Of a DNA stretch of 16,819 nucleotides, positions 7,393 through 15,134 are shown piece by piece. Every line of letters begins with the position of its first letter. The stretch's first letter is position 1. A model generated the notes under the pieces. It ran no database searches and was not told where the DNA came from. It saw only the letters and a program-made list of their open reading frames with translations. Origin of the DNA: Thermoplasmata archaeon (GTDB lineage: Archaea > Thermoplasmatota > Thermoplasmata > Thermoplasmatales > Thermoplasmataceae); contig JAJZWN010000027.1 of the NCBI GenBank assembly GCA_021846695.1, positions 1 to 16,819 on the forward strand, in the 5' to 3' direction. Position numbers and translations under genes: made by a program.

Positions 7393-8412
7393 ATGATATT
7401 CGTTTCAGTTGATGGTGGTGCCACCAAGACGCTTGCGGCATGCTATTCTGATGACGGTACGATTCTCGGTATCGGTGCATCGGGTCCTAGCAATTTCAGG
7501 AACATAGGTATTGAGAAAGCTAAAGCAAATCTGCTCCAAGCTGTTACGAGGAGCTTGGAGAAAAGCGGCGTTGAAAGAAATAGCGTATCCCAGTATTCCT
7601 TTGCACTTGCAGGAGTAAAAGATTCTAAGAAATCAACAGAAATAATAGAATCATTTATACATGAAATGCAGTTGGGTAAAAAGATATCAATTTTGAATGA
7701 CGGTGAGGCGGGATTTAACTGCCGTTTCCCAGGGATGGATGGGATAGTTGCGGCTCCGGGCACTGGGATGATTGCCTATGGGAGGCGTGGAAAAGTATTT
7801 GAGAGAGCGAGTGGATGGGGTTGGTTTCTGGGCGATGAGGGTGGAGCTTTTTACACAGCTAAACGTGCATTGCAGGAGTCATCAAAGATATTTGATCGGC
7901 GCTCAGAATCTGACAGTAGACTCCCTGAAGCTGTGCTTTACTATTTTGGTGTCGACGAACCGAGAAAGCTTGTTAACGAAGTCTATACAGAGCCTATAGA
8001 CATAAGACGTATCGCAGCATTTACGAGAATAATTTCAGATTACGCTAAACAGGGAGATAGACTCGCGATCTCACTTTTAAAGGAATCGGCACGGGAAGCA
8101 GCAAACTGTGTTTTAGCGCTCAAAAAAAAGATGTTTCCAGACAGGGATGTAGAATTCAGCGGTTATGGGGGCGTTTATAGGGCAGGAGACATTTATTGGA
8201 ATACACTAAGAGATACAGTTGTTAACGCATATCCAGGAATGAAATACAAAAGGCCTTTATTCGGCTATCATGCAGTTATAGGTTCAATTTATCTTCTTCT
8301 GAATTCATACGATGAAACGAGGTTCTTCAATCTTAATGATATCATAAATCAACTCGACGCTGCCATTTCTAATCTATCGGAAGAAGAAAGAAAAGATCTA
8401 CTTTTGGTCTGA
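7393..8412 (+). CDS. BadF/BadG-type N-acetylglucosamine / N-acetylmuramate kinase
   Basis: A 339-residue sugar kinase of the ASKHA fold, BadF/BadG/BcrA/BcrD group. Phosphate-1 motif DGGATKT is at 7-13, the catalytic aspartate is in LNDGEAG (Asp103), and phosphate-2 APGTG is at 121-125. The characteristic GWGWFLGDEGG is at 141-151. This is the pattern of eukaryotic NAGK and of clostridial MurK, which phosphorylates both GlcNAc and MurNAc at O-6. Because MurQ and NagA need 6-phosphates and no phosphotransferase transporter is present, this kinase is the expected entry step after the glycosidases. Which of the two sugars it prefers cannot be told from sequence. Its own promoter element and a start-proximal hairpin precede it; a hairpin with a T-rich tail follows. 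Confidence 0.83.
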   Translation: MIFVSVDGGATKTLAACYSDDGTILGIGASGPSNFRNIGIEKAKANLLQAVTRSLEKSGVERNSVSQYSFALAGVKDSKKSTEIIESFIHEMQLGKKISILNDGEAGFNCRFPGMDGIVAAPGTGMIAYGRRGKVFERASGWGWFLGDEGGAFYTAKRALQESSKIFDRRSESDSRLPEAVLYYFGVDEPRKLVNEVYTEPIDIRRIAAFTRIISDYAKQGDRLAISLLKESAREAANCVLALKKKMFPDRDVEFSGYGGVYRAGDIYWNTLRDTVVNAYPGMKYKRPLFGYHAVIGSIYLLLNSYDETRFFNLNDIINQLDAAISNLSEEERKDLLLV

Positions 8413-8426
8413 TCGGCCTATCCTTT

Positions 8427-8450
8427 GGACCAAACAGGTCCTGTTCTTAT
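8427..8450 (+). terminator. Hairpin and T-rich tail after the kinase gene
   Basis: GGACC-AAACA-GGTCC (8427-8441) followed by TGTTCTTAT, starting 14 bases after the kinase stop and between convergent genes. It has the form of an intrinsic terminator, although archaea rely mainly on the T-tract. Confidence 0.4.
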
Positions 8451-8516
8451 TGCATAGAGTAAAACACTTTAAGATCAAACGCTAAGATCAAGCATCTTCA
8501 TTTTTATTGTGAATAA

Positions 8517-9404
8517 TCATATGTTCATAGACATGATCTTAAATCTTCGGCTAATTTTAAATCCATAGCGAGAATATATGTGGCTTGCTCTCTCTGTCGT
8601 CCAAAGAAAATACGCATGTCTAATGCCGTTTGATTTCATTTTTATTAATGTGGCTGTCAGGAGTTTTGATCCGATTCCAAATGACCTATACTTATCCATC
8701 ACCTCGAAACACCCAAACCTTTCTCCCGGAGCAAATTCAAATGGCCCCTCACCGGATGCGTACATAGCATAACCCACGATCTCGGAATCAACTTTTGCTA
8801 TTGTTATCTGATCAATACTCCCCTTTGATATTACACCTTTACATCTAAGATAACAATCTGCAGGAAAGTTATTGGAAACCATCAAAAGAAAAGTACCAAT
8901 TTCTGACTGTTGCAAGTCTGTTATTGATATTCTATCATCTCTTTGAATACAGTATTTCAAGTTTCCTATATCCGCTTCCATTGTAATGGCTTCATCTACT
9001 ACCTTAAAACCTAGGCCTAATAAGGTTTTGTATATTTCCGGATACCTATCCGAATCTATTCCTGGAAAAAAATATCCGGGTGAAAATCCAGAATAATGAA
9101 TACGTGAAACACCTATTTCTTTAAGTTTTAAAATTTGTAAATTAATGAGGTTGTTTAAGTTCTCCAGAAAAATAGATCCAGCTGAAAATATCCAGGCTTC
9201 ATTCTTGTTCCACTTTTCGTATAAGAACGGCTTAGATCTGACACCTAACAAGGAAAAAGCATTATCCATAACAACTGGTTCGATCGGTTCAACATATTCA
9301 TTATTGAAAAATTTTCGTTTTAGTTGACCGACATTTGTTGGGTCGTATTGGAATACTGAATTCCATATTTCGCTCACTGCCTGTATTACTGAATTTGCAC
9401 TCAT
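8517..9404 (-). CDS. GNAT-family N-acetyltransferase, two-domain
   Basis: A 295-residue protein whose C-terminal half (about 157-295) is a GNAT domain. The acetyl-CoA loop is at YRSFGIGSKL (239-248), following FEVMDKY, and the end has HIYSRYGFKISRRF as in many members. The N-terminal half looks like a second, degenerate GNAT-like domain with FSPGYFFPGID (107-117), a phrase seen in tandem GNAT proteins. The substrate is unknown. Given the neighbours it could acetylate an amino sugar, for example re-forming GlcNAc or MurNAc from de-N-acetylated muropeptide, or a peptide amine such as that of diaminopimelate. This is context-based inference only. It is monocistronic, with a TATA box about 24 bases before its ATG, and divergent from namZ gene 1. 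Confidence 0.8.
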   Translation of the reverse strand: MSANSVIQAVSEIWNSVFQYDPTNVGQLKRKFFNNEYVEPIEPVVMDNAFSLLGVRSKPFLYEKWNKNEAWIFSAGSIFLENLNNLINLQILKLKEIGVSRIHYSGFSPGYFFPGIDSDRYPEIYKTLLGLGFKVVDEAITMEADIGNLKYCIQRDDRISITDLQQSEIGTFLLMVSNNFPADCYLRCKGVISKGSIDQITIAKVDSEIVGYAMYASGEGPFEFAPGERFGCFEVMDKYRSFGIGSKLLTATLIKMKSNGIRHAYFLWTTERASHIYSRYGFKISRRFKIMSMNI

Positions 9405-9424
9405 ACAGTAATGATAGTTACTCT

Positions 9425-9432
9425 CTATAATT
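9425..9432 (-). promoter_or_regulatory. TATA box of the GNAT gene
   Basis: AATTATAG on the minus strand, centred about 24 bases before the GNAT ATG at 9404; leaderless arrangement. Confidence 0.5.
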
Positions 9433-9569
9433 CGTTTTCCTCTAGATTTTCGTACAGTCTAGTTTTGCAGTCAACAAGCGTCTGCCATTACCAAGAAAGG
9501 GCACTTTTAGGTTCAGCAAAACGAATTACTCGAGTAAGATATAACTCGCTCTTCAAGCCTGCATACTTA

Positions 9570-9577
9570 GATAAAAA
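9570..9577 (+). promoter_or_regulatory. TATA box of namZ-like gene 1
   Basis: GATAAAAA centred 26 bases before ATG 9600, with no Shine-Dalgarno sequence between; leaderless arrangement. Confidence 0.55.
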
Positions 9578-9599
9578 TAGGGGATAACACTAACTTATT

Positions 9600-10691
9600 A
9601 TGACATTTAGACTTGGTCTTGAGAACCTTAAAAAAGAGTACCTTAAAGAAAACATTTCCATCATAACTAACTCTACAGGCGTTACTAGTAATTTAGAGCA
9701 AAATATAGACTGGCTTCTGAGAAAGGGTGCTAAAATAAAAGAGATATTCGCTCCAGAGCATGGGTTCTATAATGCGCTAAAGAATGGAGAAGACGTACCG
9801 GATGAGACCTACAACGGGTTACCTGTGCTGTCGATATATTCAGAAAATAGAAAACCATTTTCCCATGAAAAATTGGAAGGAATAGATGCAATAATTTATG
9901 ATCTTCAGGACTCTGGTTCTAGACCATATACACATCTTTCAATATTGAAAGAACTTCTGGTTGCGTCTAGGGAAATGGGTGTAAAGGTAATTGTTTGCGA
10001 CAGACCTGCTCCATTGACGGCTAGCAAGGTGGATGGCCCGATGATGGAAAAAGAAAATATTTCTTTCATTGGTGCCGAGCAGATTCCACTCAGATACGGA
10101 ATGACTGTTGGTGAGATCGCGATCTTTATGAATCAAACAATCAACGCTGATTTAGAAGTTTCTTCGATGTCCGAATACTCCAGAGACAAGTACTACGACG
10201 AATATATGAAATTCTTCGTTCCCCCGTCCCTAAACCTTTCGTGTATGGATTCAGTGGTCAATTTTAATGGGTTAGTTCTGCTGGAAGCAACCAGGGCGAG
10301 TGTCGGAAGAGGAACTCCTTATCCATTCCTACAGTTTGGATATGTCAAATCATTCAAAATACCATTAATAAAAAACAAAGGAGTCATTCTTAGAAAGACT
10401 ATGTTCGTTCCTGCGTTTGACTCGCTCAGAGATCAAAGAGTTGAGGGATATTTTATTCATATTTTCAATAGGGAACGATTCAACAGCATAGAGCTAGCGA
10501 TCTCTGCTTTGAAGGTACTTTATAACATCGATCCAAATCTAATAGATTTTCCACACATGATAAAGCTTTATGGATCCAAAAAGATAAAGCACTATCTTGA
10601 AAATGATACTATGATTGAGGAAATAAAGAAAGACTGGTATCCGGAGAGAAGAGATTTCATGGAACGTAGAAGAAACTGTATTCTTTACTAA
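9600..10691 (+). CDS. DUF1343/GH171 exo-N-acetylmuramidase-like protein, divergent paralogue
   Basis: A 363-residue protein of the DUF1343 family, whose B. subtilis member NamZ (YbbC) removes MurNAc from the non-reducing end of murein chains. Conserved parts are ITNSTGV (22-28), APEHG (51-55, with the glutamate thought important in NamZ), the turn YDLQDSGSR (100-108), CDRP (133-136) and YGMTVGEIA (166-174). It departs from the canonical enzyme in the second active-site block. Where the family has MPSPNxPTLD and FEGTNxSEGRGT, this protein has VPPSLNLSCMD and LEATRASVGRGT (228-239), losing one glutamate and the asparagine. Substrate or activity may have shifted. There is no signal peptide, so it should be cytoplasmic. 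The second, more standard copy lies at 15135-16352. Confidence 0.85.
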   Translation: MTFRLGLENLKKEYLKENISIITNSTGVTSNLEQNIDWLLRKGAKIKEIFAPEHGFYNALKNGEDVPDETYNGLPVLSIYSENRKPFSHEKLEGIDAIIYDLQDSGSRPYTHLSILKELLVASREMGVKVIVCDRPAPLTASKVDGPMMEKENISFIGAEQIPLRYGMTVGEIAIFMNQTINADLEVSSMSEYSRDKYYDEYMKFFVPPSLNLSCMDSVVNFNGLVLLEATRASVGRGTPYPFLQFGYVKSFKIPLIKNKGVILRKTMFVPAFDSLRDQRVEGYFIHIFNRERFNSIELAISALKVLYNIDPNLIDFPHMIKLYGSKKIKHYLENDTMIEEIKKDWYPERRDFMERRRNCILY

Positions 10692-10757
10692 TTGTATTTC
10701 ATTCGTAAACTGATCAAAACATTTGAAAAACGCGCGTAGCGGGAATTTAACCCATTT

Positions 10758-10784
10758 CATGCTTGGCATGTTTAAATCTTTTTT
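10758..10784 (+). terminator. Terminator-like hairpin and T-run after namZ gene 1
   Basis: CATGC-TTG-GCATG (10758-10770) followed after eight bases by six Ts (10779-10784), about 70 bases after the stop codon. Confidence 0.4.
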
Positions 10785-11109
10785 ATCTGAGGAAAATACT
10801 ACAAGGAATACACTCAAATGGATATGTTAAATAATGTATAAAAAATGGATAATCTTATGTGATCGGTATAATAAAATTTAACTAATTGTAATATAAGTGC
10901 TAAATGTTATATACGCTTTAGCGGTTTATTCTCGAATATTTGTGGAGAGGAATAAAGAATTAAAGAATATGATAATAAATTTCAGTAGCAGAGTTTTTTG
11001 ACGAAGCATAATTATTCACCCAAAACAATTATAGCTACGTTTTAATTGTCATTCTACTCCATCCACTTAAAGATCTCAAATCGATCCATGGGATTCACAT
11101 TTTATTCGC

Positions 11110-11116
11110 AAAAAAA
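11110..11116 (-). terminator. T-tract terminator of nagZ
   Basis: Seven consecutive Ts on the minus strand, 17 bases after the nagZ stop; typical of archaeal T-tract termination. Confidence 0.45.
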
Positions 11117-11133
11117 CTTGAAGAACCAAAAGA

Positions 11134-12537
11134 TTAAAAATAACCAATAAGTTTAATCAAGGACCCTAAGATAGTTGCAGGTTTCTGAGAATATGTGCTT
11201 ATGTATCCAATAGACGGATCTACAATACCTATATCTGTATCTACCCCAGTAGATATGAAAGCACATTTTTTTCCCTTACAAAATTCATTGATTTTCCATA
11301 TTCTGTTTTTTAGATGTTCATTTCTTCCTACGAAAACGAACTGACTTTTTTGATCCGATGCATCTATACTATCAAATCCACGGACAATTTTGATTTTAAT
11401 ATCTAATTTTTTTACTTCTTTGCTTAGGCTATCCATTTGATCATTACTTTCAACGACGTTACTTTCGGAAGGAGTATCCAACAAAATAAGGTATGTCGTT
11501 GATGAGGGATCTAATGCAACGTTTCTTCGGATAATAGGAAACGTCAGCTCAACTGACTTCATCAGGTATGATCCGGGATTACTGGGCGAATGTATAGGGC
11601 TCTCAATAAATTTCAATATTCTATCAATCTTAGCATGTACGTTTCCAAGATCTCTGTTTGATATTATATCTGCTAGCTCGAGAGACCCGTTTAAATCACC
11701 GCTTTCAATTACGTCAATCCCATTAAATAGGGTATTTTTGACAATCTCTTCTTTGTTAAAGTTATCCGAAAGAGCTCTCATGTCTATTGAATCTGTAATC
11801 ATCAATCCGTCAAATTTAAAATCGTTTCTAAGTAAGTTATGTACTTTTCCGGAAATAGACGCGGGGTAATTAGAATCGATACTAGAATAGAGTACATGCG
11901 ACAACATGACAGAATGCACTCCAACCAACACTGCTTGTCTAAACGGATAAGCATCATTCATTATTGTTTCATAACTTCTTTTATCTTCTGGGAGCAACAG
12001 GTGTGAATCACCTATGACTCCTCCATGACCTGGGAAGTGTTTTGCTGTTGCATGCACACCGTGATTTTGCAATCCCTCTATGTAAGCTGAACCATGCTTA
12101 GAAACCTTGATTATGTCAGTTCCAAAAGATCTTTCCAATATCACCTGATTATAGGGGTTCAGCAGATCTAGAACCGGAGCAAGATTCCATTTTATTCCAA
12201 GCTCAGAAAGTTGGTGTCCAGTTAAAGCACCAACGTAGCGCGTAAAATTGACATTATCAAGCTTCCCTAAGAAAAGATTGCTCGGATTATAATCCAGCCA
12301 GGGTAATCTTACTACATTCCCCCCTTCCTGGTCAACTGCAATGACAGGTTCCGTAACACCACGATCTATGACATATATGTGTCTTATTTTCTTAATTAGT
12401 GATTCAAGATCTGTAACAGACGAGAAATCAGACTTAAACAAAACGATTGATGACGGTAAAAGATCTGAAATCTTTCGGAGAGCTTCCTCTCTTTCCATTC
12501 CACGTATTCCAGATTGAATAAATAAGCCAGGCCTCAT
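11134..12537 (-). CDS. nagZ: Beta-N-acetylglucosaminidase, glycoside hydrolase family 3
   Basis: NagZ releases GlcNAc from the non-reducing end of GlcNAc-MurNAc and its peptides. The 467-residue protein has the family 3 barrel: AVDQEGG (67-73), KWNLAPVLDL (116-125), ERSFGTD (135-141) and the loop AKHFPGHG with the downstream Asp177-x-His179 dyad that acts as acid/base in NagZ. The nucleophile is Asp249 in MITDSIDM. The D-x-H dyad is specific to the NagZ branch and argues against a plain beta-glucosidase. A C-terminal second domain of about 130 residues gives a two-domain form like B. subtilis NagZ, but without the signal peptide and shorter. It lies 48 bases after the CocE-type gene on the same strand, with its own TATA-like element. 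Confidence 0.92.
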   Translation of the reverse strand: MRPGLFIQSGIRGMEREEALRKISDLLPSSIVLFKSDFSSVTDLESLIKKIRHIYVIDRGVTEPVIAVDQEGGNVVRLPWLDYNPSNLFLGKLDNVNFTRYVGALTGHQLSELGIKWNLAPVLDLLNPYNQVILERSFGTDIIKVSKHGSAYIEGLQNHGVHATAKHFPGHGGVIGDSHLLLPEDKRSYETIMNDAYPFRQAVLVGVHSVMLSHVLYSSIDSNYPASISGKVHNLLRNDFKFDGLMITDSIDMRALSDNFNKEEIVKNTLFNGIDVIESGDLNGSLELADIISNRDLGNVHAKIDRILKFIESPIHSPSNPGSYLMKSVELTFPIIRRNVALDPSSTTYLILLDTPSESNVVESNDQMDSLSKEVKKLDIKIKIVRGFDSIDASDQKSQFVFVGRNEHLKNRIWKINEFCKGKKCAFISTGVDTDIGIVDPSIGYISTYSQKPATILGSLIKLIGYF

Positions 12538-12558
12538 TATATGGATATATTCACAAAG

Positions 12559-12568
12559 TATTAATTTT
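12559..12568 (-). promoter_or_regulatory. TATA box of nagZ
   Basis: AAAATTAATA on the minus strand, centred about 26 bases before the nagZ ATG at 12537, suggesting independent leaderless transcription even though the preceding gene is on the same strand. Confidence 0.45.
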
Positions 12569-12585
12569 GATTCTTATAATTTGAA

Positions 12586-14223
12586 CTATTTGATTGAAGT
12601 TAAGATTAGTTTCGAAGGATGCTCAGAATCATGATAAACCCTTTGCGTTGCAGGTACTAATTTATCCGTGAGAGCCTGATTTCCGATTATGTTTTGATTT
12701 CTCGAGTACTTTGGAAATGCGCTTGATGAAATCTCAATTCTAATTGTATGATCTTCGGGGATCTCAATACACGTATTCCATAGGTCGACGTTTATTCTGA
12801 TGATCTTTCCTGGTGAGACGTAATCCTCATGATTAAAGCCATTTCTGTACTTCATTCTAATTATTCCGTCTGTGAGGCGAAGGGAATACTTGTCTGGCCA
12901 TACATCAACTAATTTTACTGTAAAATCTGTATCTGGGGCAGTTGTCGAGACGTATAGCTCTGCCTTTACTTCACCTGCAAGTCTAATGGGGCTCGTGAGT
13001 CTATGGGAAGAATATACGAGTACGTCGTTCCTTTTTTCAATCTCTGAATAGTCATCAGGTCCTCCAATTTGTGAGAAACTATCTTCGGTAATGAAAGGAA
13101 CAGGATAAGCCGGGTCGTATAAGAACTCATCAAATGTTGAGGAGTGGGAACTTTGTAAAACAGGTTCGGAGGTAAGTATACCGTCACCAGAACTGGAATT
13201 TGCATGTCCATTTGAGTTTAAATAAAAATAAGATTGAAATGAATCTGGAATTGGCCAATCATTATACTTCATCCATTTATTTGAGCCCATCATAAACACG
13301 CGAACACGATCCTGTTTCGTTTCGCGATCTTCAAGAATGGACTTTATCCACTGGGACTCCAATTTTACAAGATCGATTATCGAATCTGGCCCAAAGTCAA
13401 GTCTGCCTAATCTTGTAAATGTATTCACTTTATGCGGCCAAGGCCCAATTATCATTGCTTGGTGTTCCTGCGCAAATTCAGTGGCAGCCATATTTTTCAT
13501 TCTCATGTAATTGATAAAAGTTCCGATCTGTTCATCATCATACCAACCAGATATATGCATCACTGGAACATCCAATTGTTCTAATTTTTTCTGATAAAAG
13601 AGCGGATCCCAGAATTTACTTCCCGGAGGATTAATAAAATACTCCTTCCAAAATGGAATAGAGCGACCCGTATACATGGGTAGATCGATTAAAGGAAGTT
13701 TTCGGAAAACATCGCCCCATTTTACAAGTCTTCCGTTTTGCATGGTTGCCCCGGATATTGAAAAGAGCCACTGTAGTGTCATAGGAGAAGGGTATCCAGT
13801 TGGATCTTCCACAAAAGGGTCTGATGGCGAAACTATACTGATCATAGCCTTTAGATGTGGTGGATGTGTAAGGGCAGTAAGCCACTGAATACGCGCAGCA
13901 TAAGAAGCACCGTACGTTATAATATTTCCATCAGAAAAATATTGGGAGGAAAGCCACTCGACAAGGTCAAATCCATCTCTAGACTCGTTGAAGTATGGGA
14001 TAAATTTGCCATCGGAGTCACCTCTTCCCCTGACGTCACATGAAACGAAATTATAACCAAATGAGTTGAACCTGAGAGCAGTGTCTTGAATTTCATCACT
14101 CCCCTTCCCATAAGGTGTTCTCAAAAGAACAACAGGTAATCTTGAGGCAGCTTCTATAGAATATATATCGCACGATAGTTCAACACCATCGCTCATGGGC
14201 ACCCGAACGTCGTATTGTATCAT
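12586..14223 (-). CDS. CocE/NonD-type alpha/beta hydrolase (X-Pro dipeptidyl-peptidase S15 fold)
   Basis: A 545-residue serine hydrolase with an alpha/beta domain and a C-terminal jelly-roll domain typical of CocE and S15 peptidases. The N-terminus YDVRVPMSDGVELSCDIY is the standard family opening. The oxyanion and turn segment DVRGRGDSDG is followed by the nucleophile in TYGASYAA (Ser107), the aspartate in SGWYDD (Asp229) and the histidine in IGPWPHK (His264). All three catalytic residues are therefore intact. Relatives hydrolyse acyl, amide or peptide bonds; here a role in degrading stem peptides or a muropeptide amide is plausible but unproven. I choose ATG 14223 over the TTG at 14244, because the TATA-like box at 14251-14259 would start the transcript just before the ATG. 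No signal peptide is seen. Confidence 0.83.
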   Translation of the reverse strand: MIQYDVRVPMSDGVELSCDIYSIEAASRLPVVLLRTPYGKGSDEIQDTALRFNSFGYNFVSCDVRGRGDSDGKFIPYFNESRDGFDLVEWLSSQYFSDGNIITYGASYAARIQWLTALTHPPHLKAMISIVSPSDPFVEDPTGYPSPMTLQWLFSISGATMQNGRLVKWGDVFRKLPLIDLPMYTGRSIPFWKEYFINPPGSKFWDPLFYQKKLEQLDVPVMHISGWYDDEQIGTFINYMRMKNMAATEFAQEHQAMIIGPWPHKVNTFTRLGRLDFGPDSIIDLVKLESQWIKSILEDRETKQDRVRVFMMGSNKWMKYNDWPIPDSFQSYFYLNSNGHANSSSGDGILTSEPVLQSSHSSTFDEFLYDPAYPVPFITEDSFSQIGGPDDYSEIEKRNDVLVYSSHRLTSPIRLAGEVKAELYVSTTAPDTDFTVKLVDVWPDKYSLRLTDGIIRMKYRNGFNHEDYVSPGKIIRINVDLWNTCIEIPEDHTIRIEISSSAFPKYSRNQNIIGNQALTDKLVPATQRVYHDSEHPSKLILTSIK

Positions 14224-14250
14224 TTGACCACCAATATTGTTCAATACCTT

Positions 14251-14259
14251 AATTTATTT
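14251..14259 (-). promoter_or_regulatory. TATA-like box of the CocE-type gene
   Basis: AAATAAATT on the minus strand, about 32 bases before ATG 14223. It predicts a start site a few bases upstream of that ATG and excludes the TTG at 14244, which is only about 10 bases away. Confidence 0.4.
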
Positions 14260-14351
14260 CGACTTATTAATCAATGTACTCCTTTCAGATGTATTTTTAA
14301 AAGTAGTCCGGTAACCCTAGTTCAATAATTTCTTATTCTATTAGAATATTA

Positions 14352-15059
14352 GTGGCTGTGTCTTACATCAGGATAGGCGTAGCTGATATACGGAAAGAAC
14401 CAAAATTCGAATCAGAACGTGATTCACAGGTAATTTTCGGCGAAGAATTTCGCGTAATTGAAAACTTTGGAGAATACACAAAAATAAGATCTAAGGACGG
14501 TATAACTGGATTTATCAAAACTTACCTAATTGTGGAAGGGGATAAAAGGAAGTATAAACTCAAATCATTCTTTGATGCCGAGGATGTGAAGCTCCCATTT
14601 GGTTCACTCCTTAGTGACGAGGATGTATCAAAGCACAATATTCCTGAGCATAAGATCACCAAAATAAACGATTATCGATTTTCTATCACAGAATTAGCCA
14701 TGAAATTCATCGGAGTGCCCTATCTATGGGGAGGCACATCCGATTTCGGTTTTGATTGTTCGGGATTTGTTCAGCGTCTTTATCGCTTCGTTGGCTGGGA
14801 ACTGCCAAGAAATTCGGATCAGCAGAGAGATTTTACAAAAACAGTGGATGGTTTTGAAAATGCGAAAGTTGGAGACTTAATTTTCTTTAAAGGGCATGTT
14901 GCATTATATCTTGGCGGAGGGAACATAATACACGCTAATGGTCACATGGCGAGTGTATCTTTTGATAACCTATTTGACGGCAGTAGTTATTCTAAAAATT
15001 TGTTGGATATATTTGAGAAAATAGGAAGTATTCAACAAAGTTTGCCTAGTTCTTTTTAA
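14352..15059 (+). CDS. SH3b-NlpC/P60 endopeptidase, YkfC-like
   Basis: A 235-residue cysteine peptidase. Residues 1-60 form an SH3b-like domain (start RIGVADIRKEP, end GFIKTYL), followed by a linker and an NlpC/P60 domain from about 108. The catalytic set is complete: Cys136 in FDCSGFVQ, His182 in GHVALYLG and His194 in IIHANG; the approach YLWGGTSDFGFDCSG is classic. Bacillus YkfC, with the same SH3b plus NlpC/P60 order, cuts the gamma-D-glutamyl-diaminopimelate bond of stem peptides once L-Ala is exposed, working on free recycled peptides. No signal peptide is present, fitting an intracellular recycling role. The start is GTG 14352, with a second GTG two codons later possible. The gene is followed after 75 bases by namZ gene 2. 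Confidence 0.87.
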   Translation: MAVSYIRIGVADIRKEPKFESERDSQVIFGEEFRVIENFGEYTKIRSKDGITGFIKTYLIVEGDKRKYKLKSFFDAEDVKLPFGSLLSDEDVSKHNIPEHKITKINDYRFSITELAMKFIGVPYLWGGTSDFGFDCSGFVQRLYRFVGWELPRNSDQQRDFTKTVDGFENAKVGDLIFFKGHVALYLGGGNIIHANGHMASVSFDNLFDGSSYSKNLLDIFEKIGSIQQSLPSSF

Positions 15060-15121
15060 AATCTAGCATTTCAGAAATAGCAGACGTACTCAAATTTAGA
15101 TACCATGCTGATATGAGCAAT

Positions 15122-15126
15122 GAGGT
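15122..15126 (+). promoter_or_regulatory. Shine-Dalgarno sequence of namZ-like gene 2
   Basis: GAGGT ends 8 bases before ATG 15135. With the short gap behind the NlpC/P60 gene, this supports co-transcription of the two. Confidence 0.5.
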
Positions 15127-15134
15127 TTTGAAAT

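Larger units (their letters stand above)
10692..11133. other. 442-base convergent intergenic region
   Basis: A very AT-rich gap between namZ gene 1 and nagZ. I find no convincing gene. It holds a terminator-like hairpin near 10758, an A-run that terminates nagZ on the other strand, a TATA-like TTATATAC at 10907-10914 and weak inverted repeat arms GCTAAA/TTTAGC (10899-10904, 10917-10922). A small unannotated RNA cannot be excluded. Confidence 0.4.

Noticed and set aside
8470..8493. Direct repeat TAAGATCAAAC / TAAGATCAAGC
   Set aside because: Only two copies with one mismatch in a short convergent spacer; probably chance.
10942..11001. Small frame starting at GTG 10942, about 19 residues, downstream of a TATA-like element
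   Set aside because: Too short, no ribosome site or recognisable composition, and situated in very AT-rich DNA.
14224..14244. TTG 14244 as start of the CocE-type gene
   Set aside because: The family N-terminus begins right after ATG 14223, and the TATA-like box is too close to the TTG.
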